A stretch of DNA of 64,000 nucleotides from Nocardioides sp. Root140 (GTDB lineage: Bacteria; Actinomycetota; Actinomycetes; Propionibacteriales; Nocardioidaceae). Below the pieces are notes generated by a model. It was not told where the DNA came from. It made no database searches and saw only the letters and a list, made by a program, of their open reading frames with translations. Location: NCBI RefSeq assembly GCF_001426745.1, contig NZ_LMFI01000001.1, positions 62,001 through 126,000 on the forward strand. The letters are read 5' to 3'. The position numbers were made by a program, and so were the translations under genes. How positions within the stretch are numbered: position 1 is the first letter of the stretch; every line of letters begins with the position of its first letter. Below, in pieces: positions 42,191-50,779 of the stretch.

Positions 42191-43423
42191 GTGACGCCAG
42201 CCCTCGATCCCCGCTCCGCGAGGGTCCTGGTCGCGCTGCCGATCGTGCTGGCGATGCTCAGCATGATCGGCCCGTTCAGCATCGACACGCCTTTCCCGGC
42301 GTTCGACCAGATGCGCGACGAGTTCGAGGTCGGGCCTGACCAGCTGCAGCTGGTGGTCACCGTCTACATGCTGTCGTTCGCGGCGATGAGCATCTTCCAC
42401 GGCCCCCTCTCGGACGCGGTCGGCCGCAGGCCGGTGATCATCGGCTCGGTCAGCGTGTACGTCGTCGCGTCCGTCGGCTGTGCGTTGGCCCCCTCGCTCG
42501 GGTGGCTGCTGGTCGGGCGCGCTGTGCAGGGGCTCTCGGCCGGTGGCTCGACGATCGTGAGCCGCACGGTCATCCGCGACGTGTTCGAGGGGCCGCAGGC
42601 GCAGAGGCTGATGAGTCGCGTGGCGATGATCTTCGGACTTGCTCCCGCGATCGCGCCGATCGTCGGGGGAGCCCTGCTCCAGCTCGGTCCGTGGCACCTC
42701 GTCTTCTGGTTCATGGGCGTGCTCGGCCTGGTGCTGATCGCGGCGACCCTCTTCGTGCTGCCCGAGACGCACCCGCCCTCCGCGCGTGTGCCCTTGCGGG
42801 TCGGGGAGATCCTGCGCGGCATCGGCGAGGTCGTGCGCCAGCCGTCATTCCACCGCGTCGCCTGGGCCGGGACCTTCGTCTTCGGGGCGCAGTTCCTCTA
42901 CATCGGCGGCGCCGCGATCTTCGTGGTCGACGTGCTCGGCCAGGGTGAGCTGGACTTCTGGAAGCTCTTCGTGCCGATGATCGGCGCGATGGTCGCCGGC
43001 TCGTGGGTCAGCGGTCGTACGGCGGGGATCATCGAGCCCGTGCAACTGGTGACGGTGGGTTTCGGGATCGCCCTCGTCGGTGCCGCAGTCGGCGTGCTGG
43101 TCTCACTGACCAGCCTGGGCTCCGAGCTGCCGTGGGCCGTGGTCGGCCTGGCCGCTGTGGCGTTCGGCAACGGCCTGGGTTACCCGATCGTGCAGTTGAT
43201 GATGCTCGACCTGCTGCCGACCCGACGCGGCGCCGTGATGTCGGGCGCCACGTTCGTGACCTTGGTCTTCAACGCGGTGGTGGCCGTCGCCGTCACGCCG
43301 TACGTCGGCGGCACGGCGCTGGGCTTCGCTCTCACCTCCTTCGTCTTCGTGGTGCTCGGCGTGGTGTGTTGGGCATGGCACCGGCGGGCGCTGCGCCGCG
43401 GGATCGCGCCGCTCACCGCCTGA
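42191..43423 (+). CDS. MFS transporter, Bcr/CflA-type drug exporter
   Basis: A ~410-residue protein with 12 TM segments. GPLSDAVGRRPVIIGSVSVY is the loop 2-3 motif A, GRAVQGLSAGGSTIVSRTVI is the Bcr/CflA signature in TM4-5, and PETHPPSARV lies in the central loop. It exports drugs or metabolites by proton antiport. Start uncertain: GTG 42191 is closest to TM1; an ATG at 42119 gives 24 more residues. It overlaps the convergent RDD gene by 11 bp. Confidence 0.88.
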   Translation: MTPALDPRSARVLVALPIVLAMLSMIGPFSIDTPFPAFDQMRDEFEVGPDQLQLVVTVYMLSFAAMSIFHGPLSDAVGRRPVIIGSVSVYVVASVGCALAPSLGWLLVGRAVQGLSAGGSTIVSRTVIRDVFEGPQAQRLMSRVAMIFGLAPAIAPIVGGALLQLGPWHLVFWFMGVLGLVLIAATLFVLPETHPPSARVPLRVGEILRGIGEVVRQPSFHRVAWAGTFVFGAQFLYIGGAAIFVVDVLGQGELDFWKLFVPMIGAMVAGSWVSGRTAGIIEPVQLVTVGFGIALVGAAVGVLVSLTSLGSELPWAVVGLAAVAFGNGLGYPIVQLMMLDLLPTRRGAVMSGATFVTLVFNAVVAVAVTPYVGGTALGFALTSFVFVVLGVVCWAWHRRALRRGIAPLTA

Positions 43424-43931
43424 TCCGCTCGACCACGACCGTGCCGGCGAACTTGTCGTGCAGGGCTTGGCGTTGGGGATTGCCCAGTGCCCACAGGCAG
43501 TCGACGAGGATCCAGCTCCAGCTGGCCACGACGGCCAGGAGCAGCCAGCCTGACCCGCTCTCCAGCTCCTCCGCTGACGCGGGGAGCAGTGCCACCGTGC
43601 TGATCACGTAGGGGACGCCCGTTTGCGCGGCGAGCCGACGCAGGATCACTGACCAGGTCAGCCTGCCCGGCCCCAGGGCTGGTTGGATCGAGAGTCGGCA
43701 CAGCATCTTTGCCGGGGTGGCGGAGAGCCCCCGCCACCAGAGGGCGAACCACAGCGGCACCGCCAGGAAACTGACGGCCAGTGCCACCGGGGTCGGCAGG
43801 AGGACTGTGGCGAACAGCAGGAGCAGGTTCACCGGCACCAGCAACAGGCTGTCGAGGACGTAGAGCCAGAAGCGGGTCGACATTGCCGCGATGACATAGC
43901 GCGTGGAGGGTTCAGCCGAGATCTGAGTCAT
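43413..43931 (-). CDS. RDD-family membrane protein
   Basis: A 172-residue protein with about four TM segments. The first holds an Arg and Asp (TRFWLYVLDSLLLVPVNLL), and the end reads NPQRQALHDKFAGTVVV, the usual RDD close. GLSATPAKMLCRLSI lies between. Role unknown; some RDD proteins carry ions. It sits 76 bp after the MFS gene at 44008. Confidence 0.83.
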   Translation of the reverse strand: MTQISAEPSTRYVIAAMSTRFWLYVLDSLLLVPVNLLLLFATVLLPTPVALAVSFLAVPLWFALWWRGLSATPAKMLCRLSIQPALGPGRLTWSVILRRLAAQTGVPYVISTVALLPASAEELESGSGWLLLAVVASWSWILVDCLWALGNPQRQALHDKFAGTVVVERIRR

Positions 43932-44007
43932 GCAGGGACGCTAGAACGGAACCGGCCGGGGCTGCAGAAGTTATCCACAGCCCCAGCCGGTTCGTCGTAC
44001 GACGTGG

Positions 44008-45264
44008 TCAGTCGATGTCGCCGACCAGCACCGCCTCGGCCTCCTCGGAGGAGTGGGCGGACGGCGCTTCGTGGTGCACGCGGAGGTGCTTGCTGCCGAC
44101 GGCCATGATGATGAAGCCGATCACGACGACGCCCGCACCCATCCAGAACGGCGCACTGGCGTTGATCTCCTCGCCGAGACGACCGGCGGCCCACGGTGCG
44201 ACCGCTCCGCCGGAGAAGCGCACGAAGCTGTACGCCGAGGAGGCGACAGGCCGCTCGACCGGAGCAGCGCCCATGACCGCCTCGGTGATGAGGGTGTTGT
44301 TGATGCCCAGGAACGCGCCGGCGACGATGATGCCGACCACCAGGACCGTCTTCGATTCCGTGAACAGCGCCATCACGGCGAGGTCGGCCGCGAAGAGCGC
44401 GAGGGCGACCAGGATGGTCGGCACCGTGCCGAAGCGGCGTTGCAACGCGGGGGCGGTCCACACCGAGGCGACGGCCAGGAACAGGCCCCAGCCGAAGAAG
44501 ATCCAGCCGACCTGCGAGGCGGTCATGTCGAGCGGGAACGGTGCGAAGGCGAGCAGCGTGAAGAAGCCCATGTTGTAGAAGAGCGCGGTCAACGCGATGG
44601 TCAGCAGGCCGGGGTGGCGCAGCGCCTTGAACGGGTCGGCGAGCGAGGTCTTGCGTGGCGAGGGCGGCGTCGGCGGCAGCAGGAACGCGGTGGCGATCAG
44701 CGCGATCAGCATGAGCACGGAGACGCCGAAGAACGGCGCCCGCCACGAGATCGAGCCGAGCTGTCCGCCGACGATCGGTCCGACCGCGATGCCCAGTCCG
44801 AGTGCGGCCTCGAAGAAGATGACCGCCTGCCCGGCCGTGCCGGCCGAGGCCACCACGATCGTCGAGAGGGCGGTGGCCACGAAGAGTGCGTTGCCCAGCC
44901 CCCAGCCGGCGCGGAACCCGACGATGGCGCCGATCGAGTCGGACATGCCGGCCAGGCCGGCGAACACGATGATCAGCAGGAGGCCACTGAGCAGCGTCCG
45001 CTTGGCGCCGATGCGCGAGGAGATGACGCCGGTGATGAGCATCGCGACGCCCATCACCGCCATGTAGCTGGTGAACAGCAGCGAGGTCTCGCTCGGGGTT
45101 GCCCCGAGCTCGTCGGCGATCGGCTTGAGGATCGGGTCGACCAGGCCGATGCCCATGAACGTGATGACACAGGCGAAGGCCACCGCCCACACGGCCCGGG
45201 GCTGCCGGAACGTGTCGCGGAAGGTGGGAGCGGGGGAGTGGTCGGTCGGTGGTGCGGTGGTCAC
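44008..45264 (-). CDS. MFS transporter under MarR control
   Basis: A 418-residue 12-TM MFS protein. TSYMAVMGVAMLITGVISSR then GAKRTLLSGLLLI covers the TM2-3 loop, EAALGLGIAVGPIVGGQLGS is motif C of drug:H+ antiporters, and SLADPFKALRHPGLL the central loop. The acidic C-terminus (HSSEEAEAVLVGDID) is cytosolic. The start overlaps the end of the MarR gene (45261-45264). Efflux of a toxic compound sensed by that regulator is the likely job. Confidence 0.9.
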   Translation of the reverse strand: MTTAPPTDHSPAPTFRDTFRQPRAVWAVAFACVITFMGIGLVDPILKPIADELGATPSETSLLFTSYMAVMGVAMLITGVISSRIGAKRTLLSGLLLIIVFAGLAGMSDSIGAIVGFRAGWGLGNALFVATALSTIVVASAGTAGQAVIFFEAALGLGIAVGPIVGGQLGSISWRAPFFGVSVLMLIALIATAFLLPPTPPSPRKTSLADPFKALRHPGLLTIALTALFYNMGFFTLLAFAPFPLDMTASQVGWIFFGWGLFLAVASVWTAPALQRRFGTVPTILVALALFAADLAVMALFTESKTVLVVGIIVAGAFLGINNTLITEAVMGAAPVERPVASSAYSFVRFSGGAVAPWAAGRLGEEINASAPFWMGAGVVVIGFIIMAVGSKHLRVHHEAPSAHSSEEAEAVLVGDID

Positions 45265-45707
45265 TGCGTGCCTTTCGGGGACGTGCCTTCGAGGACTCCG
45301 CGCAGCACGGCGACGGCCGTGGCGAGATCCTCGGTGGTCAGGGTGGGATGTGCGTCGATGGCCGAGGCCACGGCCTCGGCGTTGCGGCGTCGTACGACGG
45401 CCAGCGCCGTGCGCCCGGCATCGGTGAGGTGCACGAGTGACGCGCGGGCGTCGGTCGGGTCGACGGTCTTCTCGACCCAGGCGCGCTCGACGAGGCCGGC
45501 GACGGCGCCGGACATCGTGGGTTGCGAGGTGCGGTCGTACGCCGCGAGGGCGCTGATGCCCGACGGCCCGTGCTCGTCGATGAGGGACAGCACGCGCATG
45601 CCGGCGGCGGGTGTCTCGTGGATGTTCTGGCGCGAGGCGCGCAGGACGCGGGCGGCGTACGTGACGAGGTCGCCGGCCAGGGCGAGCGGGTCAGGTGGTT
45701 GTGCCAT
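45261..45707 (-). CDS. MarR-family repressor
   Basis: A 148-residue protein from ATG 45707. The winged HTH reads GMRVLSLIDEHGPSGISALA, YDRTSQPTMSGAVAGLVERA, VDPTDARASLVHLTDAGRTA with the wing Asp-x-Arg. A clean palindrome lies 11 bp before the start. It probably represses itself and the MFS gene and lets go on drug binding. Confidence 0.9.
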   Translation of the reverse strand: MAQPPDPLALAGDLVTYAARVLRASRQNIHETPAAGMRVLSLIDEHGPSGISALAAYDRTSQPTMSGAVAGLVERAWVEKTVDPTDARASLVHLTDAGRTALAVVRRRNAEAVASAIDAHPTLTTEDLATAVAVLRGVLEGTSPKGTQ

Positions 45708-45717
45708 GCATCCATTA

Positions 45718-45738
45718 TTGCATAGGAAGCCTATGTAA
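45718..45738. promoter_or_regulatory. MarR operator
   Basis: TTGCATAGG-AAG-CCTATGTAA, eight of nine arm positions matched, directly upstream of the marR-mfs operon. Size and symmetry are typical of MarR sites. Confidence 0.7.
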
Positions 45739-45777
45739 ATCCAGAGAGCCTGATCCGGCCGTCGTGGAGTGACTTCC

Positions 45778-46098
45778 TCAGCCGGCGGGCGAGGTGGCGG
45801 CCGGGAAGGGCGGCCGACCGGTGCCGGTGACGCGGAACCTGCCCCAGGGATCGACGTCACTGAGGCGGGCCGGGGCGGTGAGATCGCCCGCGCGGACTGC
45901 CACGTTCGCTCCGCCGCGGCAGGTCTCTGACAGTGCGACGTTGGGAGCGATCCGTCCGTACCAGTGGAAGTGGCCGTCGATGGGCTGGAACGATCCGCGC
46001 AGCGTGACCTCGACCGGGATCTCGGTCTCCTCGGTGATCACCGTCGCGGCCCCGGACCACTCGTCGAGCTCGTAGGGGTCGTGTTCGCGGACCGTCAT
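45778..46098 (-). CDS. DUF4873 protein
   Basis: A 106-residue protein from ATG 46098. ATVITEETEIPVEVTLRGSF, PIDGHFHWYGRIAPN and DPWGRFRVTGTGRPPF are the DUF4873 pattern, a small beta domain often found fused to or beside flavin monooxygenases in actinobacteria. The start overlaps the TetR gene stop (ATGA), so they share a transcript. It may help the AurF-like oxygenase across the divergent promoter. Confidence 0.8.
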   Translation of the reverse strand: MTVREHDPYELDEWSGAATVITEETEIPVEVTLRGSFQPIDGHFHWYGRIAPNVALSETCRGGANVAVRAGDLTAPARLSDVDPWGRFRVTGTGRPPFPAATSPAG

Positions 46099-46787
46099 GT
46101 GCGTCGTCCCTTCGTGATCGGGGTCGGCCTCTTCGAGGGTGTGTCGAGTGCGGTGAGCGGGACGCCGTACTCCTGGGAGATGCCCTCGAACGCATGCCAC
46201 ACGAAGGCGGTCAGGTAGCGCGCGACGGCTTCGCGCGACATCGTCTCGCGAGTCAGCCACCACTCGCCGGTGCTGAGTCCGAGGCCGACCAGTCCGTGCG
46301 ACCACGGCTCGGCGCCCGCCGCGTCGACGCCGAGGTGGCGCAGGGTGTCGCCGAGGATCCGCGCGAAGGTCGTGGCGATGCGCTGCTTGCCGTCGGCCAG
46401 GGGGTCGTTGCCGTCGCTGCGGTGGCGCACGAGGAGCAGGAACACCTGCGGGTGCTCGGCGATCGTGGACAGGTAGCCGTCGACGCCGCGCGCCACCTTG
46501 TCGCGGATCGGGGCGTCGGTGAGGAGCGCCGGGACGATCCGGTCGAGCACCTGCTGGGCCGCCCAGCTGCCGACCTCGGCGTGCAGCTCGGCCTTGTCGG
46601 AGAAGTAGCGGTAGAGGACGGGCTTGCTGACCCCGGCCTCCTCGGCGATCGCGGCGATGCCCACATCGGGCCCGTGTCGGTCGATCGAGGCCACTGCGGC
46701 TGCCACGAAGTCGGCACGTCGCTGGTCTCGGTGGGCGTCCCATCGGGTGGTGCGGCCGTCGGCGGATCCCTTGACTGGTCGGGTCAT
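46095..46787 (-). CDS. TetR-family regulator
   Basis: A 230-residue protein from ATG 46787. HTH at ~15-65: HRDQRRADFVAAAVASIDRH then AIAEEAGVSKPVLYRYFSDK. A long helical ligand domain follows. It is divergent from the AurF-like gene. The gap holds a direct repeat GTTAC (46809 and 46819, ten bases apart) that could be its site. Likely targets are its own operon and the oxygenase. Confidence 0.88.
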   Translation of the reverse strand: MTRPVKGSADGRTTRWDAHRDQRRADFVAAAVASIDRHGPDVGIAAIAEEAGVSKPVLYRYFSDKAELHAEVGSWAAQQVLDRIVPALLTDAPIRDKVARGVDGYLSTIAEHPQVFLLLVRHRSDGNDPLADGKQRIATTFARILGDTLRHLGVDAAGAEPWSHGLVGLGLSTGEWWLTRETMSREAVARYLTAFVWHAFEGISQEYGVPLTALDTPSKRPTPITKGRRT

Positions 46788-46860
46788 GTGAGTCACTCTA
46801 GCCTTAGTGTTACTCGAAGTTACAGTTAAACGTCGTGCCAATGTCGAAAGGACCTCGCTC

Positions 46861-47745
46861 GTGGCCCTCATGGATCCGCTCTCCGACCGCCTCCTGAAGT
46901 CGTCGGCCCGTCAGTCCTACGACCCCGAGGTCGACATCGACTGGGACGCGCCGCCGGTGCCCGGCCTGCACTGGATGCAGCCCGAGCGCACCTCCCTCTA
47001 CGGCACCGACCTGTGGGACGGTCTGACCCCGGAGCAGCAGATCGAGCTGACCAAGCACGAGGTGGCCTCGATCGCCAGCGTGGGCTTGTGGTTCGAGATC
47101 CTGCTGATGGAGATCCTGCTCCGCGACGTCTATCGCAGCGACCCGCGCACCGGCCGCACGCACTACGCGCTGACCGAGATCGCCGACGAGTGCCGCCACT
47201 CCACCATGTTCGGCAAGGCGATCGGCACATTCGGCGCCCCGGCCTACGGGCCCAGGCCGCACATCCACAAGCTGGCGCGGGTCTTCCCGCCGATCGCGCG
47301 TGGCGCCGCGGCGTACGCCTCGATCCTGATCGGCGAGGAGCCGGTCGACCGCTGGCAGCGCGACATGATGAAGGACGAGCGCATCCAGCCCCTGGTCCGC
47401 ATGGTCTCGCGCATCCACGTGCTCGAGGAGGCCCGCCACGTCACCTTCGCCCGGGAGGAGCTGGAGAAGTCGGTGGCGACGATGTCGCGCGCCGAGCGCC
47501 TCTGGGCGCAGACCCTCACCGCGCAAGGTGCCTTCATCATGATGCGTTCGCTGGTGCACCCCGACGTCTACAAGGCGGTCGGCATCGACCCGCAGCTCGG
47601 ACGGCGTACGGCGTTGGGCAACCCGAACTACCGCGCCACGATCGCGTGGATGGGCGAGAAGGTCATGCCCTACCTCGAGGAGCAGGGCATGGTCGGCGGC
47701 GGCGCGAACCGCAAGGCATGGCGGGCGTCCTTCCTGCTGACCTAA
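46861..47745 (+). CDS. AurF-like diiron oxygenase
   Basis: A 294-residue helical protein from GTG 46861, eight bases after AAAGGA. The iron ligands typical of the p-aminobenzoate N-oxygenase family are visible: Glu in LTKHEVASIAS, EIADECRHSTMF with E-x2-H, later HVLEEARHVTFAREEL with E-x2-H. AurF-type enzymes oxidise aryl amines to nitro groups; many relatives act on other substrates. Neighbours (TetR, DUF4873) suggest an inducible oxidation. There is no biosynthetic cluster around it, so the substrate is open. Confidence 0.82.
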   Translation: MALMDPLSDRLLKSSARQSYDPEVDIDWDAPPVPGLHWMQPERTSLYGTDLWDGLTPEQQIELTKHEVASIASVGLWFEILLMEILLRDVYRSDPRTGRTHYALTEIADECRHSTMFGKAIGTFGAPAYGPRPHIHKLARVFPPIARGAAAYASILIGEEPVDRWQRDMMKDERIQPLVRMVSRIHVLEEARHVTFAREELEKSVATMSRAERLWAQTLTAQGAFIMMRSLVHPDVYKAVGIDPQLGRRTALGNPNYRATIAWMGEKVMPYLEEQGMVGGGANRKAWRASFLLT

Positions 47746-47750
47746 TGGGC

Positions 47751-47900
47751 ATCACCGGAGGTTCGTCGTGTGTCTCGCACCCTGTGCACGCACCTCGCGG
47801 CGTTGTCGGAGACTCGACGGGGCTCCGCCCCGCCATCGCTCCTCCGCCTTGCGATGCACGCACCCAGGGCACGGGCCACCCCCGACGAACCTCCGGCGAT
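47751..47900. repeat. 150-bp palindromic element (MITE-like)
   Basis: Terminal inverted repeats ATCACCGGAGGTTCGTCG and CGACGAACCTCCGGCGAT (one mismatch) enclose about 114 bp that is itself partly palindromic (GCACCCTGTGC against GCACCCAGGGCAC; GGGGCTCCGCCCC in the middle). It has no coding capacity. It sits between the AurF-like and GT39-like genes. Confidence 0.65.
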
Positions 47901-47919
47901 ACCCACTAATGTGATCGGC

Positions 47920-49353
47920 ATGCGCCTGCGCGGGGACTGGTACGCCGCGGGCGCCGTCGCGCTCGTGTTGTCCGTGTTCAGCGGTGGCTACGGCTATCAC
48001 CGCGACGAGTTGTACTTCCGGATGCTTCCTCCGGACACCGGGTACGTCGACCAGCCGCCACTGACCCCGTTCCTGGCCCGGCTGACCCGCGACCTGATCG
48101 CCGACCAGCAGTGGGCGCTGCGCATTCCGGCGACGGTGTGCGTGGCCGCCTCGGTGCTGGTGATCGCCGCGATCACGCGCGAGCTCGGCGGCAGCCGGCG
48201 GGCACAGGCCCTTGCGGCGTGGGGCTACGGATTCGCCGCCGCCACGTTGATGATCGGGCACCTGCTGGTCACCTCGACCGTCGACCTCCTGCTCTGGCCC
48301 GCGCTGGTGTGGACGGTGCTGCGAGCCATGCGTTCCCCGCGCTGGTGGCTGGTGACCGGTGTGCTCGGCGGGCTGTCGACGTACAACCGCTGGCTGGTGG
48401 TGGTGCTCGCCGCCGGCCTGGTGCTCGGCCTCCTGCTCGTGGGGCCGCGTCGGGTGTGGCGGCGTCCCGAGCTGTGGGGCGGAGTCGGGTTGGCACTGTT
48501 GGTGGCCGCGCCCAACCTGGTCTTCCAGGCGACCCACGACTGGCCGCAGCTCGCGATGGGCGAGGCGCTGGCCGACAACAACGCCGACGAGGTGCGCACC
48601 CAGGTCTGGCTGATGCTGGCCTTGCTTCTCGGGGTGCCCCTGCTGCCGATCTGGGTGGCCGGGTTCGTGTCGCTGGTGCGGCGTCCCGACTGGCCCGAGC
48701 ATCGCTGGCTGGCGGTCGCCTTCGTCGTGCTGGTCGCCTTCACGTGGGGCAGCGGCGCACAGGTGCACTACCTGATGGGGCTGCTGCCGGTGATGTTCGC
48801 CGCCGGCTGTGTGCCGGTCGCCGACTGGACCGTGTGGCACCGCGGCCGCACGGCCCTCGTGGCGGGCGGGGTGGCCCTCAACGCAGCGGTGGCTCTGGTG
48901 CTCGCCCTGCCCCTGGTGCCGGTGGATGCGGTGGGTGACACCCCGATCCCCGACGTCAGCCCGCTGGTCGGTGACACCGTCGGCTGGCCCGAGTACGTCG
49001 CGCAGGTGGCCCGCGCGCACGAACAGGCCGGCGGCGGCGACGTGCCGATCATCACCTCGAACTACGGCGAGGTGGGGGCGGTGGACCGTTTCGGCGCCGA
49101 CCTGCCCGCGCCGTACAGCGGCCAGAACGAGCTCTGGTACGTAGCACGCCCGCCGGACGATGCTGACACGATCGTGATGGTCGGCGCCCAACTGGCGTCG
49201 ATCGAACGTCACTTCACGTCGTGCGAGGTCGTCGCGCGTCTGGACAGCGGCGAGGGCGTCGACAACGAGGAGCAGGGCGAGCCGATCGCCATCTGCACCG
49301 GACCGCTCACCCCGTGGCGCGACCTGTGGGCGGAGTTCCGGCACCTCGACTGA
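47920..49353 (+). CDS. GT39-like integral membrane glycosyltransferase
   Basis: A 477-residue protein with about 11-12 TM segments. The first outside loop carries GGYGYHRDELYF, the Asp-Glu motif of ArnT/PMT-type enzymes that use polyprenyl-phosphate sugars, then PPDTGYVDQPPLTPFLARL. A C-terminal outside domain (~330-477) has two Cys (TSCEVVA, AICTGPL). It would move a sugar to a lipid or protein outside the membrane. Start ATG 47920; GTG 47911 is also possible. Substrate unknown. Confidence 0.82.
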   Translation: MRLRGDWYAAGAVALVLSVFSGGYGYHRDELYFRMLPPDTGYVDQPPLTPFLARLTRDLIADQQWALRIPATVCVAASVLVIAAITRELGGSRRAQALAAWGYGFAAATLMIGHLLVTSTVDLLLWPALVWTVLRAMRSPRWWLVTGVLGGLSTYNRWLVVVLAAGLVLGLLLVGPRRVWRRPELWGGVGLALLVAAPNLVFQATHDWPQLAMGEALADNNADEVRTQVWLMLALLLGVPLLPIWVAGFVSLVRRPDWPEHRWLAVAFVVLVAFTWGSGAQVHYLMGLLPVMFAAGCVPVADWTVWHRGRTALVAGGVALNAAVALVLALPLVPVDAVGDTPIPDVSPLVGDTVGWPEYVAQVARAHEQAGGGDVPIITSNYGEVGAVDRFGADLPAPYSGQNELWYVARPPDDADTIVMVGAQLASIERHFTSCEVVARLDSGEGVDNEEQGEPIAICTGPLTPWRDLWAEFRHLD

Positions 49354-49363
49354 CGTCTGCCGA

Positions 49364-49993
49364 CTACTGCCAGATCCACGAGCGCACGCCGCGCGCCCAG
49401 TCGCGACAGGCGGCAGCCGTGCGCGACACGGCGCGGCCCACCGCACGGGCGACCACGCCGACGGCCTTCACCACCGGGCGGAACGGCCAGTAGAGGACGA
49501 GGGCCACCCGGGTCACGCCCCTCCAGAGGTGGCCGGCCACCCGGGCCAGCCATCGCCAGCACGCCGCCGCCATGCCCGCCGCGATGGTGAGCACCGGACG
49601 GAGCCGTCGCCAGACCCAGAGGCATCCCGCGGCGACACCGCGCCCCAGCCAGGCGATCAGGCCGAGGACCGCGTCCGCGATCCACACGAACGGAAACAGC
49701 ACGATGAGCAGCACGGGTCGCAGCACCCGGCGCCACACCCAGCCCAGGCCTGTGGCCAGCACCCCGCCAAGAGCGCACAACCCGCGCCACAGTTGGGCAC
49801 ACGCCCAGCGGACCGGGAAGAGCAGCCACCAGACGAAGCGGCCGATCGCCGCGAACAGCGCGCCGAACGCCCGGGCGATGCCGCGACCGATCCAGCAGAG
49901 CAGGTCCCAGAGCATCACGAACGGCACGAACGGGAGAGCGACGATTCGCTGCACGGTGGAACGGGTGGTCGACGGCGGGGGCTGATGGTTCAC
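49364..49993 (-). CDS. Trp/Arg-rich repetitive membrane protein, unknown
   Basis: A 209-residue protein made of repeated segments of about 25-30 residues. Each has an aromatic hydrophobic stretch ending in Trp and Arg: CWIGRGIARAFGALFAAIGR, WWLLFPVRWACAQLWRGL, WVWRRVLRPVLLIVLFPFVW, CLWVWRRLRPVLTIAAG, RVAGHLWRGVTRVALVLYWP. There are almost no acidic residues, so it is strongly basic. The helices look amphipathic or half-buried rather than plain TM. I know no function for such a protein. Stop overlaps the GDPD-like gene start region (TGATG). Confidence 0.7.
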   Translation of the reverse strand: MNHQPPPSTTRSTVQRIVALPFVPFVMLWDLLCWIGRGIARAFGALFAAIGRFVWWLLFPVRWACAQLWRGLCALGGVLATGLGWVWRRVLRPVLLIVLFPFVWIADAVLGLIAWLGRGVAAGCLWVWRRLRPVLTIAAGMAAACWRWLARVAGHLWRGVTRVALVLYWPFRPVVKAVGVVARAVGRAVSRTAAACRDWARGVRSWIWQ

Positions 49994-50742
49994 GCGGGTC
50001 GTGATGCCCCGTCATGGGCAAGGAGAAACTCGCGCAGCGCGGTGAGGTCGTCGGCGATGATCTGGTCGACCCCGGCGGACAGCAATTCGGGCCACATGTG
50101 CTGGTTGGTGCCCCAGAACCTGGCGCTGCGACCGGTCCGGTGGATCTCGCTGACCACGCGCCGCAAGCCTTCCCGTTCGCCGGACGGGATGCGCCCGCGC
50201 CCGTCCCAGTCGAAGAGCTTGCCGAACTTGGCGCTGATCGTGGTGGTCACCGCGGACAGCCCGTCGACGAGGTCTCCCGGCCTGCCGTCGCGGGTCGCGT
50301 AGCGCACCTGCTGCGAGGCCATCAGCACCGGATCGGTGTGGCCGCTGACCACGACCGTGACGGGTCCGCTGAGGCGGCCGTCGTTGCGGTGCTGGGTGAA
50401 GAGGTCAGCGCGGCGGGCCAAGGCATTGTGGATCGCAAGGTACGACGACCGTGCTTCGCTCTTGACATCGATCAACAGGGTCAGCGGCCAGTCCGGCCAG
50501 ACGTGCCCGCGGTCTTCGACCAGTGCCCCGAGCGGTTCGAGGTAGAGGGACTCGAAGGTGCGGTCGGGGAGAAGGTCCTTCGTGCCGTGGCCGACCAGCA
50601 GCCGACCGCCCTCGAGGAACACGTCGACCTCGATCGCCGTGAAGCCGTGGGCGAGGGCGTCGAACAGCGGTCGCTCGCGGGCGTAGTCGTTGTGCGCGAA
50701 CGCACGCCGCAGCGGCGACCCGATCTCCACCTCGTCCGGCAT
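49990..50742 (-). CDS. Glycerophosphodiester phosphodiesterase/PI-PLC-like protein
   Basis: A 250-residue protein from ATG 50742. AFAHNDYARERPLFDALAHG gives the first catalytic His and Asn, TAIEVDVFLEGGRLLVGH the metal-binding Glu-x-Asp and second His, LTLLIDVKSEA the next acid. The end (GTNQHMWPELLSAGVDQIIAD) is as in GDPD barrels. There is no clear signal peptide. It may cleave phosphodiesters of glycerol or inositol type. Confidence 0.82.
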   Translation of the reverse strand: MPDEVEIGSPLRRAFAHNDYARERPLFDALAHGFTAIEVDVFLEGGRLLVGHGTKDLLPDRTFESLYLEPLGALVEDRGHVWPDWPLTLLIDVKSEARSSYLAIHNALARRADLFTQHRNDGRLSGPVTVVVSGHTDPVLMASQQVRYATRDGRPGDLVDGLSAVTTTISAKFGKLFDWDGRGRIPSGEREGLRRVVSEIHRTGRSARFWGTNQHMWPELLSAGVDQIIADDLTALREFLLAHDGASRPA

Positions 50743-50779
50743 GACACGCAGGGTAGCGACTGTCGCTAACCTCGACGCC

